Source: Gammaproteobacteria bacterium HGW-Gammaproteobacteria-13 (lineage in GTDB: Bacteria; Pseudomonadota; Gammaproteobacteria; Pseudomonadales; Pseudomonadaceae). From it: a DNA stretch of 64,000 bases. The notes beneath the pieces were generated by a model. It did no database searches. It was not told the origin of the DNA and worked only from the letters and a program-made list of their open reading frames with translations. Both the position numbers and the translations under genes were made by a program. Positions 28,173-39,029 of the stretch are shown here, piece by piece. How positions within the stretch are numbered: position 1 is the stretch's first letter; each line of letters opens with the position of its first letter. The stretch lies in the NCBI GenBank assembly GCA_002840155.1, contig PGZH01000005.1, positions 346,550 to 410,549 of the forward strand. Reading direction: 5' to 3'.

Positions 28173-29120
28173 TTAATCGGCCGAGCATGCTTTCGCCGCC
28201 TGCAACATGGCCGCAGCGCGACCCTGCAAGCCCCCTGTGTGGACAAACACCAGACGGCTGCCGTGAGCAAAGTAACCGGCCTCGACCTGCTGGCGCAACG
28301 CCATTAATGCCTTGGCGGTATACAGCGGCTCCAGCGGCACACCACTTTGCGCTTCCGCCGTTTGCATAAAGTCGAGCAACTCGGCATCCACCTTGGCAAA
28401 TCCACCTCGGCTGGCCTCATGCAACTGATAACGTCCAACAGGCATATCCGCGGCCTGAACAATCGCCTGCACCTGTTGCTCGACGCCATGATCGGCCGGT
28501 ACGGCCAACGCCGCATGCAGCGGATGCGCGGCGGCTTCGCCTAACAGCAAACCGGCCAGGGTGGTGCCCGTGCCTGCCGCCAGCCACCAGGCGTCGTAAT
28601 CAGCCCAACCGAGGCTTGGCAGCTGCTCACGAACTTGCTGCACCAAGCTCATGCAGCCCAGCGCACCCGGCAGACCACCGCCACCCTCCGGCAGCGGATA
28701 AAAACCCGGATAGTGCGCCTGCCAGGGCAACCAGAAGTCGACCGCATGCCGCGCGCGATAACCCGCATAACCCAGCCAGTGCAGCTGCATGCCGAAGGCC
28801 TGCAGATCAGCCACAGTCGGTGTCTGCTGCGGGTGGCCGCGCAAAAGCCCGACGGTTTGGAAATGGAAGCGTTTACCGGCGGCAGCCAGGGCGTGCAGAT
28901 GGTTGGAATGCGCGCCGCCCAGGCTGATCACTCCAGTGGCGCCACCGGCCTCTGCGGCGCGTAGATGATGGGAGAGCTTGAACCATTTATTACCGCTGAT
29001 CAGTGGATCAAGCAGATCCAGACGTAGCACCGCCAGCTCAACCCCGGCGGCGATTGACCAATCCAGCGCAAAATGCTGCAAAGGGGCGCGGGGCGCCCAG
29101 TCAGGCAGGACAACAGGCAA
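28173..29120 (-). CDS. PLP-dependent ACC deaminase / D-cysteine desulfhydrase-like enzyme
   Basis: A 315-residue fold-type II PLP enzyme. The Schiff-base lysine is K45 in SGNKWFKL, the phosphate-proximal element is GGAHSNH (68-74), and AAGTGTTLAG supplies the phosphate-binding loop. The family includes 1-aminocyclopropane-1-carboxylate deaminase and D-cysteine desulfhydrase; sequence inspection does not separate these. A metabolic role in D-amino-acid or sulfur use is possible. It lies two bases from the coiled-coil gene upstream, so the pair is probably co-transcribed. Confidence 0.87.
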   Translation of the reverse strand: MPVVLPDWAPRAPLQHFALDWSIAAGVELAVLRLDLLDPLISGNKWFKLSHHLRAAEAGGATGVISLGGAHSNHLHALAAAGKRFHFQTVGLLRGHPQQTPTVADLQAFGMQLHWLGYAGYRARHAVDFWLPWQAHYPGFYPLPEGGGGLPGALGCMSLVQQVREQLPSLGWADYDAWWLAAGTGTTLAGLLLGEAAAHPLHAALAVPADHGVEQQVQAIVQAADMPVGRYQLHEASRGGFAKVDAELLDFMQTAEAQSGVPLEPLYTAKALMALRQQVEAGYFAHGSRLVFVHTGGLQGRAAAMLQAAKACSAD

Positions 29121-29122
29121 GG

Positions 29123-30493
29123 TTAACTGACAGTACGCAAACGGCTACTGGCCTTGTGCCGTGCACAGCAATTGGACTCACCCAGGGCAAAACGGCTGGG
29201 GGTATCAATACGGTCGATAGGGATGGCGCAGCGCTCGCCACTGGGCAGCGAGGCTTCGCAACTCGGTTGCTGATAATGCGCCAGCCAATGGCGGTATTGC
29301 TCTTCGCTGACAAAACACTTGGCCGCTGCATAGGCCAGCGGGTTGTCCTGGTACGAGGCGATATCCTGCAGCGGAATGGTCAGGTGACCCGCGCCTGGGT
29401 GGTAAACCACAAAGACCACACCCAGCTTGGCCAGGCGCTCAAGAATCTGGTCACCACCCTGGCTGGCCAGGTCGGCATAGGCGCGCTTGAGGCGATTGAT
29501 CTCCTGTAGCGCCTGGGTGTCCTGCTCGCCGCGATAAGCCAGCTCGACATCGCGAATGGCAATCTGCTCTTTGTATTCGGCAACCGCTGAGGCGATCTTG
29601 GCCTGCATCTCGCTTTCAAATTGCGCGCGCAGGCTGTCGCCCTCACTGCGGCCATCACGCTCCAGCGCACGCAGTTGCTCGGTCATCTCTTCACGGGCGG
29701 TCTGGAAACTCGCCGCCTGAGCAGCCAGCTGAGCCTTCAGCGCAGCGTTGTGTTCTTCCTGCTGACGCAACGCCTGGTGCAACCCGTGGATTTGCGCCTG
29801 CAGGTTCTTGCTCTGCTCATCGCTGAGCAACTTGAACTTGGCCAGCTCTTCTTCGTGTTGCTGGGTCAGGCTGCTGATGCGCAAACGCTGCTGCTTGATC
29901 AGCTGCGCGGCTTTCAGGCGCTGTTCCTGATCAAGCTTTTCGGTGGCCTTAGCGGCCTCTTCCTGGGCTGGGTCCGCTGCGTACCACTTATCCTCCGAGG
30001 CCATTTGCAACCGCTCGGGGGCAACCGCCTGGGGATTTTCGTCTTCGGCCAGCAAACCGAGGCTGTTGCGCTTGACCACATCACGCAGCAGCGCCAGATC
30101 GTTATTGCCAGGGGTCAGGCTAGGGTCCCAGAGGTGCATCTGATGCCAGGACACCGGGCACTGGCTGCGGCAAGCCAGCCGAATCGGCCCGGCGCCCAGA
30201 TCAGGTCCGCGCCCTGCCCGCTCGGCCAAGGCCTGCAGAGGGATATTCCAGCCGGAATCCGGCGCGCCCTTTTCATCGAAATCCAGGTAGAAAAACACCA
30301 ACGCCTTGATCAGCAAGCGTGGATTGATCAGCACATACGCCACGCGCATCTGCTGATCGGCAAACTCCGGCATATTCACCACGCCGTCGAGCAAGGCTTC
30401 AAACTCGGGGAAAAACATTTGCTTGCAGATGCCACCGCGCTCACTGAAGAACAGTACGGCCTCAACCATCTGCGGCTTGTTCTGCATGCTCAT
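29123..30493 (-). CDS. Conserved coiled-coil protein of unknown function
   Basis: A 456-residue protein starting at ATG 30493 (MSMQNKPQMVEAV) behind an AGAGGAAAAG ribosome-binding site. An N-terminal globular part (about 1-150) contains CRSQCPVSWHQMHLWDP. A long charged coiled coil spans about 180-345, rich in Gln, Glu, Lys and Leu. The C-terminal domain has the cysteine set CEASLPSGERC...SNCCARH, which may bind zinc. No ATPase or nuclease motif and no membrane span. I do not recognise a characterised family. It is probably co-transcribed with the PLP enzyme. Confidence 0.8.
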   Translation of the reverse strand: MSMQNKPQMVEAVLFFSERGGICKQMFFPEFEALLDGVVNMPEFADQQMRVAYVLINPRLLIKALVFFYLDFDEKGAPDSGWNIPLQALAERAGRGPDLGAGPIRLACRSQCPVSWHQMHLWDPSLTPGNNDLALLRDVVKRNSLGLLAEDENPQAVAPERLQMASEDKWYAADPAQEEAAKATEKLDQEQRLKAAQLIKQQRLRISSLTQQHEEELAKFKLLSDEQSKNLQAQIHGLHQALRQQEEHNAALKAQLAAQAASFQTAREEMTEQLRALERDGRSEGDSLRAQFESEMQAKIASAVAEYKEQIAIRDVELAYRGEQDTQALQEINRLKRAYADLASQGGDQILERLAKLGVVFVVYHPGAGHLTIPLQDIASYQDNPLAYAAAKCFVSEEQYRHWLAHYQQPSCEASLPSGERCAIPIDRIDTPSRFALGESNCCARHKASSRLRTVS

Positions 30494-30653
30494 CGCTTTT
30501 CCTCTAGGCCGAAACGGGCGCTCCGTTCAGCAGTGACTCATCCTGCTTATGCTGCGCAAAAAATGGCGCACATGGCAAGACTGCCAACATTCTGACGGGT
30601 TAAGCAAGACCCATGTTGCAGGCGCTATACCCTTGTTCAGGCAAGTCTAGGGG

Positions 30654-30685
30654 AAAAACCAAGCCCAGCAATGTGACTGGGTTGG
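30654..30685 (-). terminator. Intrinsic terminator after the NTF2-like gene
   Basis: On the minus strand a stem of ccaacccag with ctgggcttgg (one bulge), followed by five T. It lies about 70 bases past the NTF2-like stop and points the right way. Confidence 0.6.
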
Positions 30686-30756
30686 CAGTCGCCCTGCCAG
30701 CCAGGCGCTAAAAACCGGCTTACAGGGCGAAACTGTGATGGATTCGGTGCAACGAC

Positions 30757-31188
30757 TCAGGCCTTGGCGGCAGCCAGAAATGGCGCCAAGCGCCGACCCA
30801 TTTCCTCGCCCAAGGCCTGCAGGCCACTCATGGGGCGAACCATTACTTCAAAATCGACAATCTTGCCGGCTTCATCGAAGCGAATCATGTCGATGCCCTT
30901 GAGCTCGCGCTCACCCACTTTGGCACTGAATTCCAGCACCACGTTAAGGCCATCGGCGCTGGCCAGCTCGCGGTGATAGGCAAAGTCGACAAACACCTTG
31001 CTCACGGTATTGAGGATCAGCGACACCATGGGCGCACCGGCATAGGGCTTGTGCGCCATGGGCGAACGGAACACCGCCTGCGGGTGCAGCAACTCCGGCA
31101 GGCTGCGCAGGTCGTTGTTCTGCATCAAACCATGCCACTGCGCTAGCGTGGCGGCGGCAGCCGGTTGTAATTGAGGATTATCGGACAC
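30757..31188 (-). CDS. NTF2/SnoaL-like protein
   Basis: A 143-residue small cytoplasmic protein. The best start is GTG at 31188 (reading MSDNPQLQPAAA), placed nine bases after AAGGAG; upstream methionines have no such site. The sequence (ALAQWHGLMQNNDL, ELLHPQAVFRSPM, GIDMIRFDEAGKIVDFEVMVRP) has the shape of a cone-like NTF2/SnoaL fold, a scaffold used by isomerases, hydrolases and ligand-binding proteins. It follows fadH with a terminator between them, so it may be separately expressed. The substrate cannot be told. Confidence 0.82.
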   Translation of the reverse strand: MSDNPQLQPAAAATLAQWHGLMQNNDLRSLPELLHPQAVFRSPMAHKPYAGAPMVSLILNTVSKVFVDFAYHRELASADGLNVVLEFSAKVGERELKGIDMIRFDEAGKIVDFEVMVRPMSGLQALGEEMGRRLAPFLAAAKA

Positions 31189-31218
31189 GGGCTTCTCCTT
31201 ATTGTTGTGAGCCACATA

Positions 31219-31246
31219 CAAAACGCCCCGCACTAGGCGGGGCGTC
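31219..31246 (-). terminator. Intrinsic terminator after fadH
   Basis: On the minus strand GCCCCGCC pairs with GCGGGGC around a short loop and is followed by TTTT. It begins within ten bases of the fadH stop and precedes the NTF2-like start. Confidence 0.8.
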
Positions 31247-31253
31247 GGTTGCG

Positions 31254-33314
<2,061 letters not shown>

Positions 33315-33517
33315 TCACGGATGCCGCAACCTCTTAGCGGGTCGCGGTCGAATATGGTCTAGACGATAATCAGCCGCGCCGAACAGCTCAATGACCTAAA
33401 GTAACAACCTAATGATCAAAAAGAGCAGCAGCTCTTGGCAAAGCCCAAGCACCTGCCTACCCTGGTGCCTTATCTAAATGCCCAGCACTGAATGGGCGCA
33501 GACGGAATAACGCTGCA

Positions 33518-34558
33518 ATGCTGAAAAGCACACGGGTGAAACTCGGTGATCTGTCGGTGGGCTTTGTCGACAGCCTGGCCGATGCCATGCGCCATTGCGC
33601 CCAGGACCCGCAACCGCTGCTCGACAGCTACGGCCTGGATGCCGCGCGCCTTGCCGAACCGCGCGCGCGACTGTCGATCCCGCGCTATATGCGTTTGGGT
33701 CATAGCGCCATCCAGCAGTGTGGCGAACCCGGCCTTGGCCTGCAGATGGGGCAAACCAGCCGCCTGAGCCACCTTGGCCTGGCCGGTGTGACAGCCATGC
33801 AGGCGCCGACGGTGCGTGAAGCGGCGCGCGCGCTGACTCGCTTCGAGCCGTTGTATGCCAGCAATTACCGCGGCCAATCCAGCCTGCACGAAGACAACCG
33901 GGGCGCCTGGCTGCGCTTCTATTCGATCAGCCCGTACAACGCCTATAACCGCTTCGTCGTCGACTCGGTGCTGGCCAGCTGGGCGCAACAGCTGAGCACG
34001 CTGGCGCAACAGGCGCTGCCCGTGGAGAAAGTGCAGATCGAATTTCCCGCACCCGCCTATGCGGCGCAGTACGGCGAACTGTTTGCCTGCCCAGTGGAGT
34101 TTGCCAGCGAGCACAACCAGCTGCGCCTGAGCCAGCAGAGCCTGAACCTGCGCAACCCCGAACACTGCCCAAGCACCTGGCGGCACCTGTTGGAAATCTG
34201 TGAGCGGGAACTGACGCAACTGACCCGCACCCGCAACTTGCGCGAGCGCATTACTCAGCTGCTCGGCCCATTGCTGCACGGCCGCGAACCGGACCTCGCC
34301 GAAGTGGCCGCACGCCTGCAGCTACCGACCTGGACCCTGCGGCGCAAGCTGGCCGAGGAAGGCACGCAGTTTCGCAGCATTCTCAACGACACCCGCCGCG
34401 ACCTGGCCATGGCCTATATCCGCGACACCGAGCTGGCCTTCGGTGAAATCGCCTACCTGCTCGGCTTTGCCTCGGCCGAAGCCTTCCAGCGCGCGTTCAA
34501 ACGCTGGAACCAGCAAACCCCAGGCGAATATCGCCGCGAGCAGCGCCGGGCGCTCTAG
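33518..34558 (+). CDS. AraC-family transcriptional regulator
   Basis: A 346-residue regulator. The N-terminal two thirds (about 20-210) match the Arabinose_bd-type ligand domain found in OruR/ArgR-like AraC proteins (VREAARALTRFEPLYASNY). The C-terminal domain, about 235-340, has two helix-turn-helices with the signature DTELAFGEIAYLLGFASAEAFQRAFKRW split around the second recognition helix, and ends QQTPGEYRREQR. It is divergent from fadH across a 230-bp gap; regulation of fadH is likely but not shown. Confidence 0.92.
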   Translation: MLKSTRVKLGDLSVGFVDSLADAMRHCAQDPQPLLDSYGLDAARLAEPRARLSIPRYMRLGHSAIQQCGEPGLGLQMGQTSRLSHLGLAGVTAMQAPTVREAARALTRFEPLYASNYRGQSSLHEDNRGAWLRFYSISPYNAYNRFVVDSVLASWAQQLSTLAQQALPVEKVQIEFPAPAYAAQYGELFACPVEFASEHNQLRLSQQSLNLRNPEHCPSTWRHLLEICERELTQLTRTRNLRERITQLLGPLLHGREPDLAEVAARLQLPTWTLRRKLAEEGTQFRSILNDTRRDLAMAYIRDTELAFGEIAYLLGFASAEAFQRAFKRWNQQTPGEYRREQRRAL

Positions 34559-34573
34559 CAGAGTTCTAGCAGA

Positions 34574-34660
34574 TCAGAGTTCGGTGGCGTCTTCGTCACG
34601 CTCCGGCACATCCTGCTCGGTGGCGCGCGCTTCCAGCAGCTCTTCTTGATAATCATCCAT
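34574..34660 (-). CDS. Small protein of 28 residues
   Basis: An ATG at 34660 sits eight bases after a strong GGAGGA ribosome-binding site and reads MDDYQEELLEARATEQDVPE followed by RDEDATEL and a stop. It is highly acidic (12 Asp/Glu of 28). It lies between the convergent AraC gene and the tRNA cluster, downstream of the tRNA terminator. No family is recognised with certainty. The strong ribosome-binding site and biased composition argue that it is translated. Confidence 0.6.
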   Translation of the reverse strand: MDDYQEELLEARATEQDVPERDEDATEL

Positions 34661-34807
34661 TGCCTGTTCCTCCTACTCGATATGTCAGCAACCACTCATT
34701 GCATAAACAAAGAGCATGCCAATCAAGCTAGAGCAGGCAGATGAACGCAAGATGACAGGTTGTCGCGCGACAGCTCTAGCGACGCATGACAAGAAATTGC
34801 AGGCAAT

Positions 34808-34837
34808 AAAAAACCCGCTGATATCGCTATCAGCGGG
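34808..34837 (-). terminator. Terminator of the tRNA cluster
   Basis: cccgctgat pairs with atcagcggg around a six-base loop and is followed on the minus strand by six T. It lies ten bases past the last tRNA-Asp. Confidence 0.9.
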
Positions 34838-34846
34838 CTTCCTATA

Positions 34847-34923
34847 TGGCGCAGCGGACGGGACTCGAACCCGCGACCCCCGGCGTGACAGGCCGGTATT
34901 CTAACCGACTGAACTACCGCTGC
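34847..34923 (-). tRNA. tRNA-Asp (GTC), copy 2 of 2
   Basis: A 77-base cloverleaf on the minus strand: acceptor GCAGCGG/CCGCTGC, anticodon loop CTGTCAC with anticodon GTC, T-loop GGTTCGAGTC and an encoded CCA at 34849-34847. Identical over its length to the copy at 35024-35100. Confidence 0.97.
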
Positions 34924-35023
34924 ATGTCGGTGGACTTACGTCCGTACAACTCTTGCTTCGTCGGATGAATCAGCCTGTTAAGGCGTTTCCATCTCAGCTT
35001 GAGCGAACTCAAACTGGAAAATA

Positions 35024-35100
35024 TGGCGCAGCGGACGGGACTCGAACCCGCGACCCCCGGCGTGACAGGCCGGTATTCTAACCGACTGAACTACCGCTGC
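35024..35100 (-). tRNA. tRNA-Asp (GTC), copy 1 of 2
   Basis: Same 77-base sequence as the following copy, anticodon GTC, with encoded CCA. It lies between tRNA-Val and the second tRNA-Asp; the three are probably one transcript. Confidence 0.97.
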
Positions 35101-35133
35101 GCGTCGGTGGACTTTCGTCCGGTTTCACAAGAG

Positions 35134-35209
35134 TGGTGGGTGATGACGGGATCGAACCGCCGACCCTCTGCTTGTAAGGCAGATGCTCTCCCAGCTGAGC
35201 TAATCACCC
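35134..35209 (-). tRNA. tRNA-Val (TAC)
   Basis: A 76-base cloverleaf on the minus strand: acceptor GGGTGAT/ATCACCC, anticodon loop CTTACAA with anticodon TAC, T-loop GGTTCGATCC and encoded CCA at 35136-35134. First gene of the cluster. Confidence 0.97.
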
Positions 35210-35334
35210 GCTGCTTGCGAGGCGCGAAATTTACGCAAGGGCCGCACCTAAGTCAACACCCTGCTTCAAGTTTTTCTAAAAAAGTGGAAAAAGCGTTGCC
35301 CTTGCCAGGTGCTATCACAGGGCACGCCGCACCA

Positions 35335-35856
35335 TTATTGCGCCACCCGCAGACTGAGCCGAGCTGCGACCTTATTGTCTTCGGCACGGTCCAGCCCGGC
35401 TTCGGCGATTTGCACGCCCTGCTCCTGCAGCACCGTGAACCAACGCAGCAACTGGGCAAAAGGTGCAGGTTGCAGGTTGAGCTGCACGGCGCCATCGCCG
35501 GCGTTGTCCAAACGCTCGATGGTCAGCCCCTGGGTCGCAGCCGTGGCCGTGACCATGCCTTGCAGTCGCGCCGGATCAATCGCCTGTTGCGGGGTGCTGG
35601 CCACATTGCGCGCCGCTGGTGCCTGGCTATGCAGGTAGGCATTCAACTCGCGCTGCGTTTCAAACGCACTGCGTGCTGCGGCCAGGCGCTCCTGCGCGGG
35701 TTGCCAGAGCGTCAGATAGAGCAGCACCAACAGCAGAAACGCCCCCAGACTGCCGAGCGAGAATTGCTCACGCGGCGCGAGGGCACGCCAGCGTTGCAGC
35801 AACAGCGAATTATCCAGCTGCGCAGTAAAACCTTTGTCTTGCGAGACCATACTCAT
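35335..35856 (-). CDS. gspM: Type II secretion protein M
   Basis: A 173-residue inner-membrane subunit of the type II secretion platform, equivalent to XcpZ. A short cytoplasmic N-terminus, one membrane span at about 38-54 (LGAFLLLVLLYLTLW), then a periplasmic ferredoxin-like domain. GspM binds GspL and helps hold the GspE ATPase at the membrane. It is the last gene of the gspE-M operon and overlaps gspL by four bases. Confidence 0.93.
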   Translation of the reverse strand: MSMVSQDKGFTAQLDNSLLLQRWRALAPREQFSLGSLGAFLLLVLLYLTLWQPAQERLAAARSAFETQRELNAYLHSQAPAARNVASTPQQAIDPARLQGMVTATAATQGLTIERLDNAGDGAVQLNLQPAPFAQLLRWFTVLQEQGVQIAEAGLDRAEDNKVAARLSLRVAQ

Positions 35857-36989
35857 CCTCCGATCACCACGCGCGCGCTGACGCCCGCACCTTCCCGACT
35901 GGCCGAGCCCAGTTGCACCGCCAAGCCACTTTCCTGCAAGCGTTCACGCAAACGCTCCAGCTCGGCAAAGCCGGCAGCCTGTACCTGCATGGCCAGATCG
36001 CCGCGCACCTCACTGAAATCCACCTGACTGATCTGCACCTGGCCTCCCTCGGCAGCCAGCGCGCCGCTGACCTGAGCAAGCAAGCCGAGCAAGCGGGTTT
36101 GCCCGCTACCCGCGCCAGCCTGCAGATGCTGATCAAACTGCGCACGCAGGTTGACCAGCTTGCTGTCCTGCGGGAACAGCTCCTTGTACAGCGCAGCGCT
36201 GGCGGCGGCGTATTCATCGGCCTGACGCTGCAGGTGCCAGCCCTGCGCCAGATTGAAGCCCCACTGCAACACCAGCCACATGCCGACCAGCCCCAGCAAT
36301 GGCCGCCAGCGCTGCCATTGGCCGTTACTGCTTTGCACGGCGAACTCGCCCTGGGCCAGGTTATTGCGCAGCGGCTGCTGGGCCAGCCAAACATAGGGAT
36401 AGGCCACCGCCATGCTTTCATCCACCGGTTGCGGCGCCGGATGCTGCGGATCACACCAGGCAACCTGTGGCTGCACACACAAAGGACTCAGCTGCGGCCA
36501 GTCCTGCGCCTGCAGCGCCATGCGTGTGACATTCTCGCCGCCCAGCAACCAGCGTCCGTGCAGCGGCAAAAGCGCAGTGCCAGACCCTGGCAACAGATCG
36601 GCATCCACGGCAATCGCCTGCGGCGCTGTGGAACACAACGCCAGCCAGCCGGCTAGCCAGCTGCGACGCACGGCAAACACCCGGTGACGGCCATCAGCCA
36701 ATTGCTCGCCCAGCGCCAGGTGCATCAGCTCGACTTCTTCAGCGAGCAGCTCTTCCACCGCAAACGGCAGCGCCTGACGCAACCAGCGCGCCTTGCGTGT
36801 CGGCAGGTTGACCGCGCAGGAGGTTACCGCCTCAACGGGCAGGACCAAGGTCCAACTGCCGCCAAGCTGCGCCTGCGCCTCGCCGAATTCCAGGGTTTCG
36901 CTTACCCCGTCGGCCACCCACTGCACGGGGAGATCCGCCTGTGCGCCGGCACAGGCGGCGGGCGGCAGAAATACATAGGTCTGACTCAT
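35853..36989 (-). CDS. gspL: Type II secretion protein L
   Basis: A 378-residue inner-membrane protein, equivalent to XcpY. The large cytoplasmic domain (about 1-240, actin-like fold in the family) recruits GspE; a membrane span lies near 236-254 (LLGLVGMWLVLQWGFNLA), followed by a periplasmic ferredoxin-like domain ending RVVIGG. Both ends overlap neighbouring genes by four bases. Length and position between gspK and gspM are as expected. Confidence 0.93.
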   Translation of the reverse strand: MSQTYVFLPPAACAGAQADLPVQWVADGVSETLEFGEAQAQLGGSWTLVLPVEAVTSCAVNLPTRKARWLRQALPFAVEELLAEEVELMHLALGEQLADGRHRVFAVRRSWLAGWLALCSTAPQAIAVDADLLPGSGTALLPLHGRWLLGGENVTRMALQAQDWPQLSPLCVQPQVAWCDPQHPAPQPVDESMAVAYPYVWLAQQPLRNNLAQGEFAVQSSNGQWQRWRPLLGLVGMWLVLQWGFNLAQGWHLQRQADEYAAASAALYKELFPQDSKLVNLRAQFDQHLQAGAGSGQTRLLGLLAQVSGALAAEGGQVQISQVDFSEVRGDLAMQVQAAGFAELERLRERLQESGLAVQLGSASREGAGVSARVVIGG

Positions 36990-37951
36990 GGTTCGACTTC
37001 CTTAACGGGCGCCGGCGGCATACCGCCCTGCCCCAAATCACGGGCTAGAACATACAACTGACCATCACTGGCGCGCTGCAAGGTGCTGCGTAAAACCTGA
37101 CGGCGCTCACCAACCGTCACTTCGCTGAGCACCTGAAAATACTGACTGCCGACCGCCAAGCCCTGGCTCTGCACCTGCAAGCCGCTGAGCTGCGCAGTAA
37201 AACTTGGTAAATCACGATAGCCCTCACTGCCCCGTGCGGCGACTAGGCCCTGGGCGGTGCTTAGCGGCAGCCCTTCGGCCACGCTGGCCAGCACCCGCGC
37301 GCTGGCAGTATTGACGTTAAGCGTGGCATCGGCCGGCAAGGCACTGACATAGGGCGACAGGCGCTGATAATCCGCCTCGGTCATTTCCAACAACAGGCGC
37401 AGCTCGGAGACATCCTTCAGCTCTCGGTTGCCCGCGCGATAAGGCGGCTGCGCCAGCAGGTATTGATTGTCTTCCGCGCCGTAACCGCCGCTGGGCTGAT
37501 CGTCAGCGTCCAACCAATCGAGCAGCCGCTCGGCGTAAGGCGCTTCAATCTGCAGCCCCAGCAACAGACGGCGCAACTGCGCCACGGCGGCCTCGTTGGG
37601 CTGGCCCTGGCGCAGCAAGCTGTTGAGGTTGAAACGTGCGGTCAGATCGGTGATCTGCACACGCAAGGCGCCGCCCTCATCCAGGGCAAAGGGCGCGCGA
37701 GCTTTGGCCCAGGCCTCACCCGGATGATCCACCGGGGCACGCGGGTCCCCCTCACGCAGATCGCGCTGCAGAATGGCCTTGGCCAGCGTCTCGCCGCCCA
37801 GGGCGTAATGCCAGGCCTGGCGCACATGCAGCTGATTGGCGCTGCTGCGGATCGACAGCTGCTGACGGGCGATAATCCCCGCACTGACCACCGTGACCAC
37901 CGCCACCACCAGCAAGACGGTGATCAGCGCCATACCGCGCTGCCGACTCAT
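36986..37951 (-). CDS. gspK: Type II secretion minor pseudopilin K
   Basis: A 321-residue minor pseudopilin, equivalent to XcpX, which caps the pseudopilus tip with I and J. The prepilin leader MSRQRG is followed by the hydrophobic helix MALITVLLVVAVVTVVSAG; as in other GspK proteins the usual glutamate at mature position 5 is absent. A large helical domain follows (VNTASARVLASVAEGLP is a helix-hairpin-helix-like insert). Cleavage requires the prepilin peptidase encoded elsewhere. Confidence 0.93.
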   Translation of the reverse strand: MSRQRGMALITVLLVVAVVTVVSAGIIARQQLSIRSSANQLHVRQAWHYALGGETLAKAILQRDLREGDPRAPVDHPGEAWAKARAPFALDEGGALRVQITDLTARFNLNSLLRQGQPNEAAVAQLRRLLLGLQIEAPYAERLLDWLDADDQPSGGYGAEDNQYLLAQPPYRAGNRELKDVSELRLLLEMTEADYQRLSPYVSALPADATLNVNTASARVLASVAEGLPLSTAQGLVAARGSEGYRDLPSFTAQLSGLQVQSQGLAVGSQYFQVLSEVTVGERRQVLRSTLQRASDGQLYVLARDLGQGGMPPAPVKEVEP

Positions 37952-38643
37952 GTGCGCGGCTCCTCGGGAATATCGCCGCCCGGCTCGACAGGGTCTTCAG
38001 GGCTCGGCTCGGGCGCCTGCTGCAGACGCTCCGGCAGGCCTTCTGGCAGGCGCAGCACACGGCGCAGCTCGCCATAACGTCGATGCTCCAGCACCAGCTC
38101 AACGGCCTGCGGCAACAGCTTGAGCGCATCGTCCGGGTTATTGCCCAACGGCGGCCAACTGGTCTGCCAGGCGCCCTCCTGATCCAGATAGCGCAGCTGC
38201 AGTCGGGTCACCCCATCGAGCGCCTGCTGCACCTGCGGCTGGCTGTCTTGCGCCTGATCCAGCACCGTCCAGTATTGACGCTGCCACTGCTCGCCACTGA
38301 GTTGCCAGCGCACGCGCTGCAAGCTGGAACGCGTTTGCCCCAGGGGATTGCGCCAGCCGTTGCGGGTCAGCTCCAGGGCCGGGCTGTCCAGGTCTTCGCC
38401 GAGCAAGGCGGCGCGTGGATCACCAAAGGGATCGCGCGTGGGCCGGGCCTGCACCTGCAGCACATCGCGTTCGAATGCGGCCATGGCGCGCACCAGCTCA
38501 CGCAATTGCATCTCATGGGCACGGGTGACCTTGTCGGTTTGCAGCACGCTGTCGAGCATGCGGTAGGTGCCCAGCCCCAACAACGCAAAGATGGCGATGG
38601 CGATCAGCAACTCGAGCAGGGTAAAACCGCGCGCCGCCTTCAT
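37948..38643 (-). CDS. gspJ: Type II secretion minor pseudopilin J
   Basis: A 231-residue minor pseudopilin, equivalent to XcpW. The prepilin site is MKAARG-FTLLELLIAIAIF with E5 present. The C-terminal tail after about residue 205 is rich in Pro and Glu (PEPSPEDPVEPGGDIPEEP) and probably disordered. Four-base overlaps with gspI and gspK. Confidence 0.93.
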   Translation of the reverse strand: MKAARGFTLLELLIAIAIFALLGLGTYRMLDSVLQTDKVTRAHEMQLRELVRAMAAFERDVLQVQARPTRDPFGDPRAALLGEDLDSPALELTRNGWRNPLGQTRSSLQRVRWQLSGEQWQRQYWTVLDQAQDSQPQVQQALDGVTRLQLRYLDQEGAWQTSWPPLGNNPDDALKLLPQAVELVLEHRRYGELRRVLRLPEGLPERLQQAPEPSPEDPVEPGGDIPEEPRT

Positions 38644-39029
38644 TGCAGCACCCCGAGAAAACCGTTCAGGCTGACCACCGCGCGCTCACGCACATCACCG
38701 CCCGAACGCCCCTGTTCTGCGGGCGCGACCCACAGGGTGACGCGGCGCATATCCGCCTCGCTGGTGGCGAGTACCTCGCTTTGCCACTGCCAGCGGCGCC
38801 CGGCGAAATTCACCTCACCCTGGTCGCGGCCATCAGCGACCGGGGTCTTCGACAACTGCAACTCCGCCAGCTGATTGTCGGCGATCCACATGGCCAGGGT
38901 CTTTTCTTCCAAACGCGAGGCGGTTTGCAGGCTGCGCGCGGTGGCAGTCAGTACGCTGGCGGCGACCAGCGCGAAAATCGCCAAGGCGACCAACACCTCA
39001 AGCAGGGTAAAACCGCCTACGCGCCTCAT
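38640..39029 (-). CDS. gspI: Type II secretion minor pseudopilin I
   Basis: A 129-residue minor pseudopilin, equivalent to XcpV. The cleavage site is MRRVGG-FTLLEVLVALAIF, followed by the small beta domain with WIADNQLAELQL, characteristic of GspI. It starts the tip complex assembly with J and K. Overlaps gspH and gspJ by four bases each. Confidence 0.94.
   Translation of the reverse strand: MRRVGGFTLLEVLVALAIFALVAASVLTATARSLQTASRLEEKTLAMWIADNQLAELQLSKTPVADGRDQGEVNFAGRRWQWQSEVLATSEADMRRVTLWVAPAEQGRSGGDVRERAVVSLNGFLGVLQ

Larger units (their letters stand above)
34844..35121. repeat. Tandem duplication carrying tRNA-Asp
   Basis: Units 34844-34944 and 35021-35121 are near identical over 101 bases: the tRNA, five flanking bases on one side and about 21 on the other (gtcggtggact-t-cgtccg). 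The flank in each unit can form a small hairpin, ggac paired with gtcc. Confidence 0.85.
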
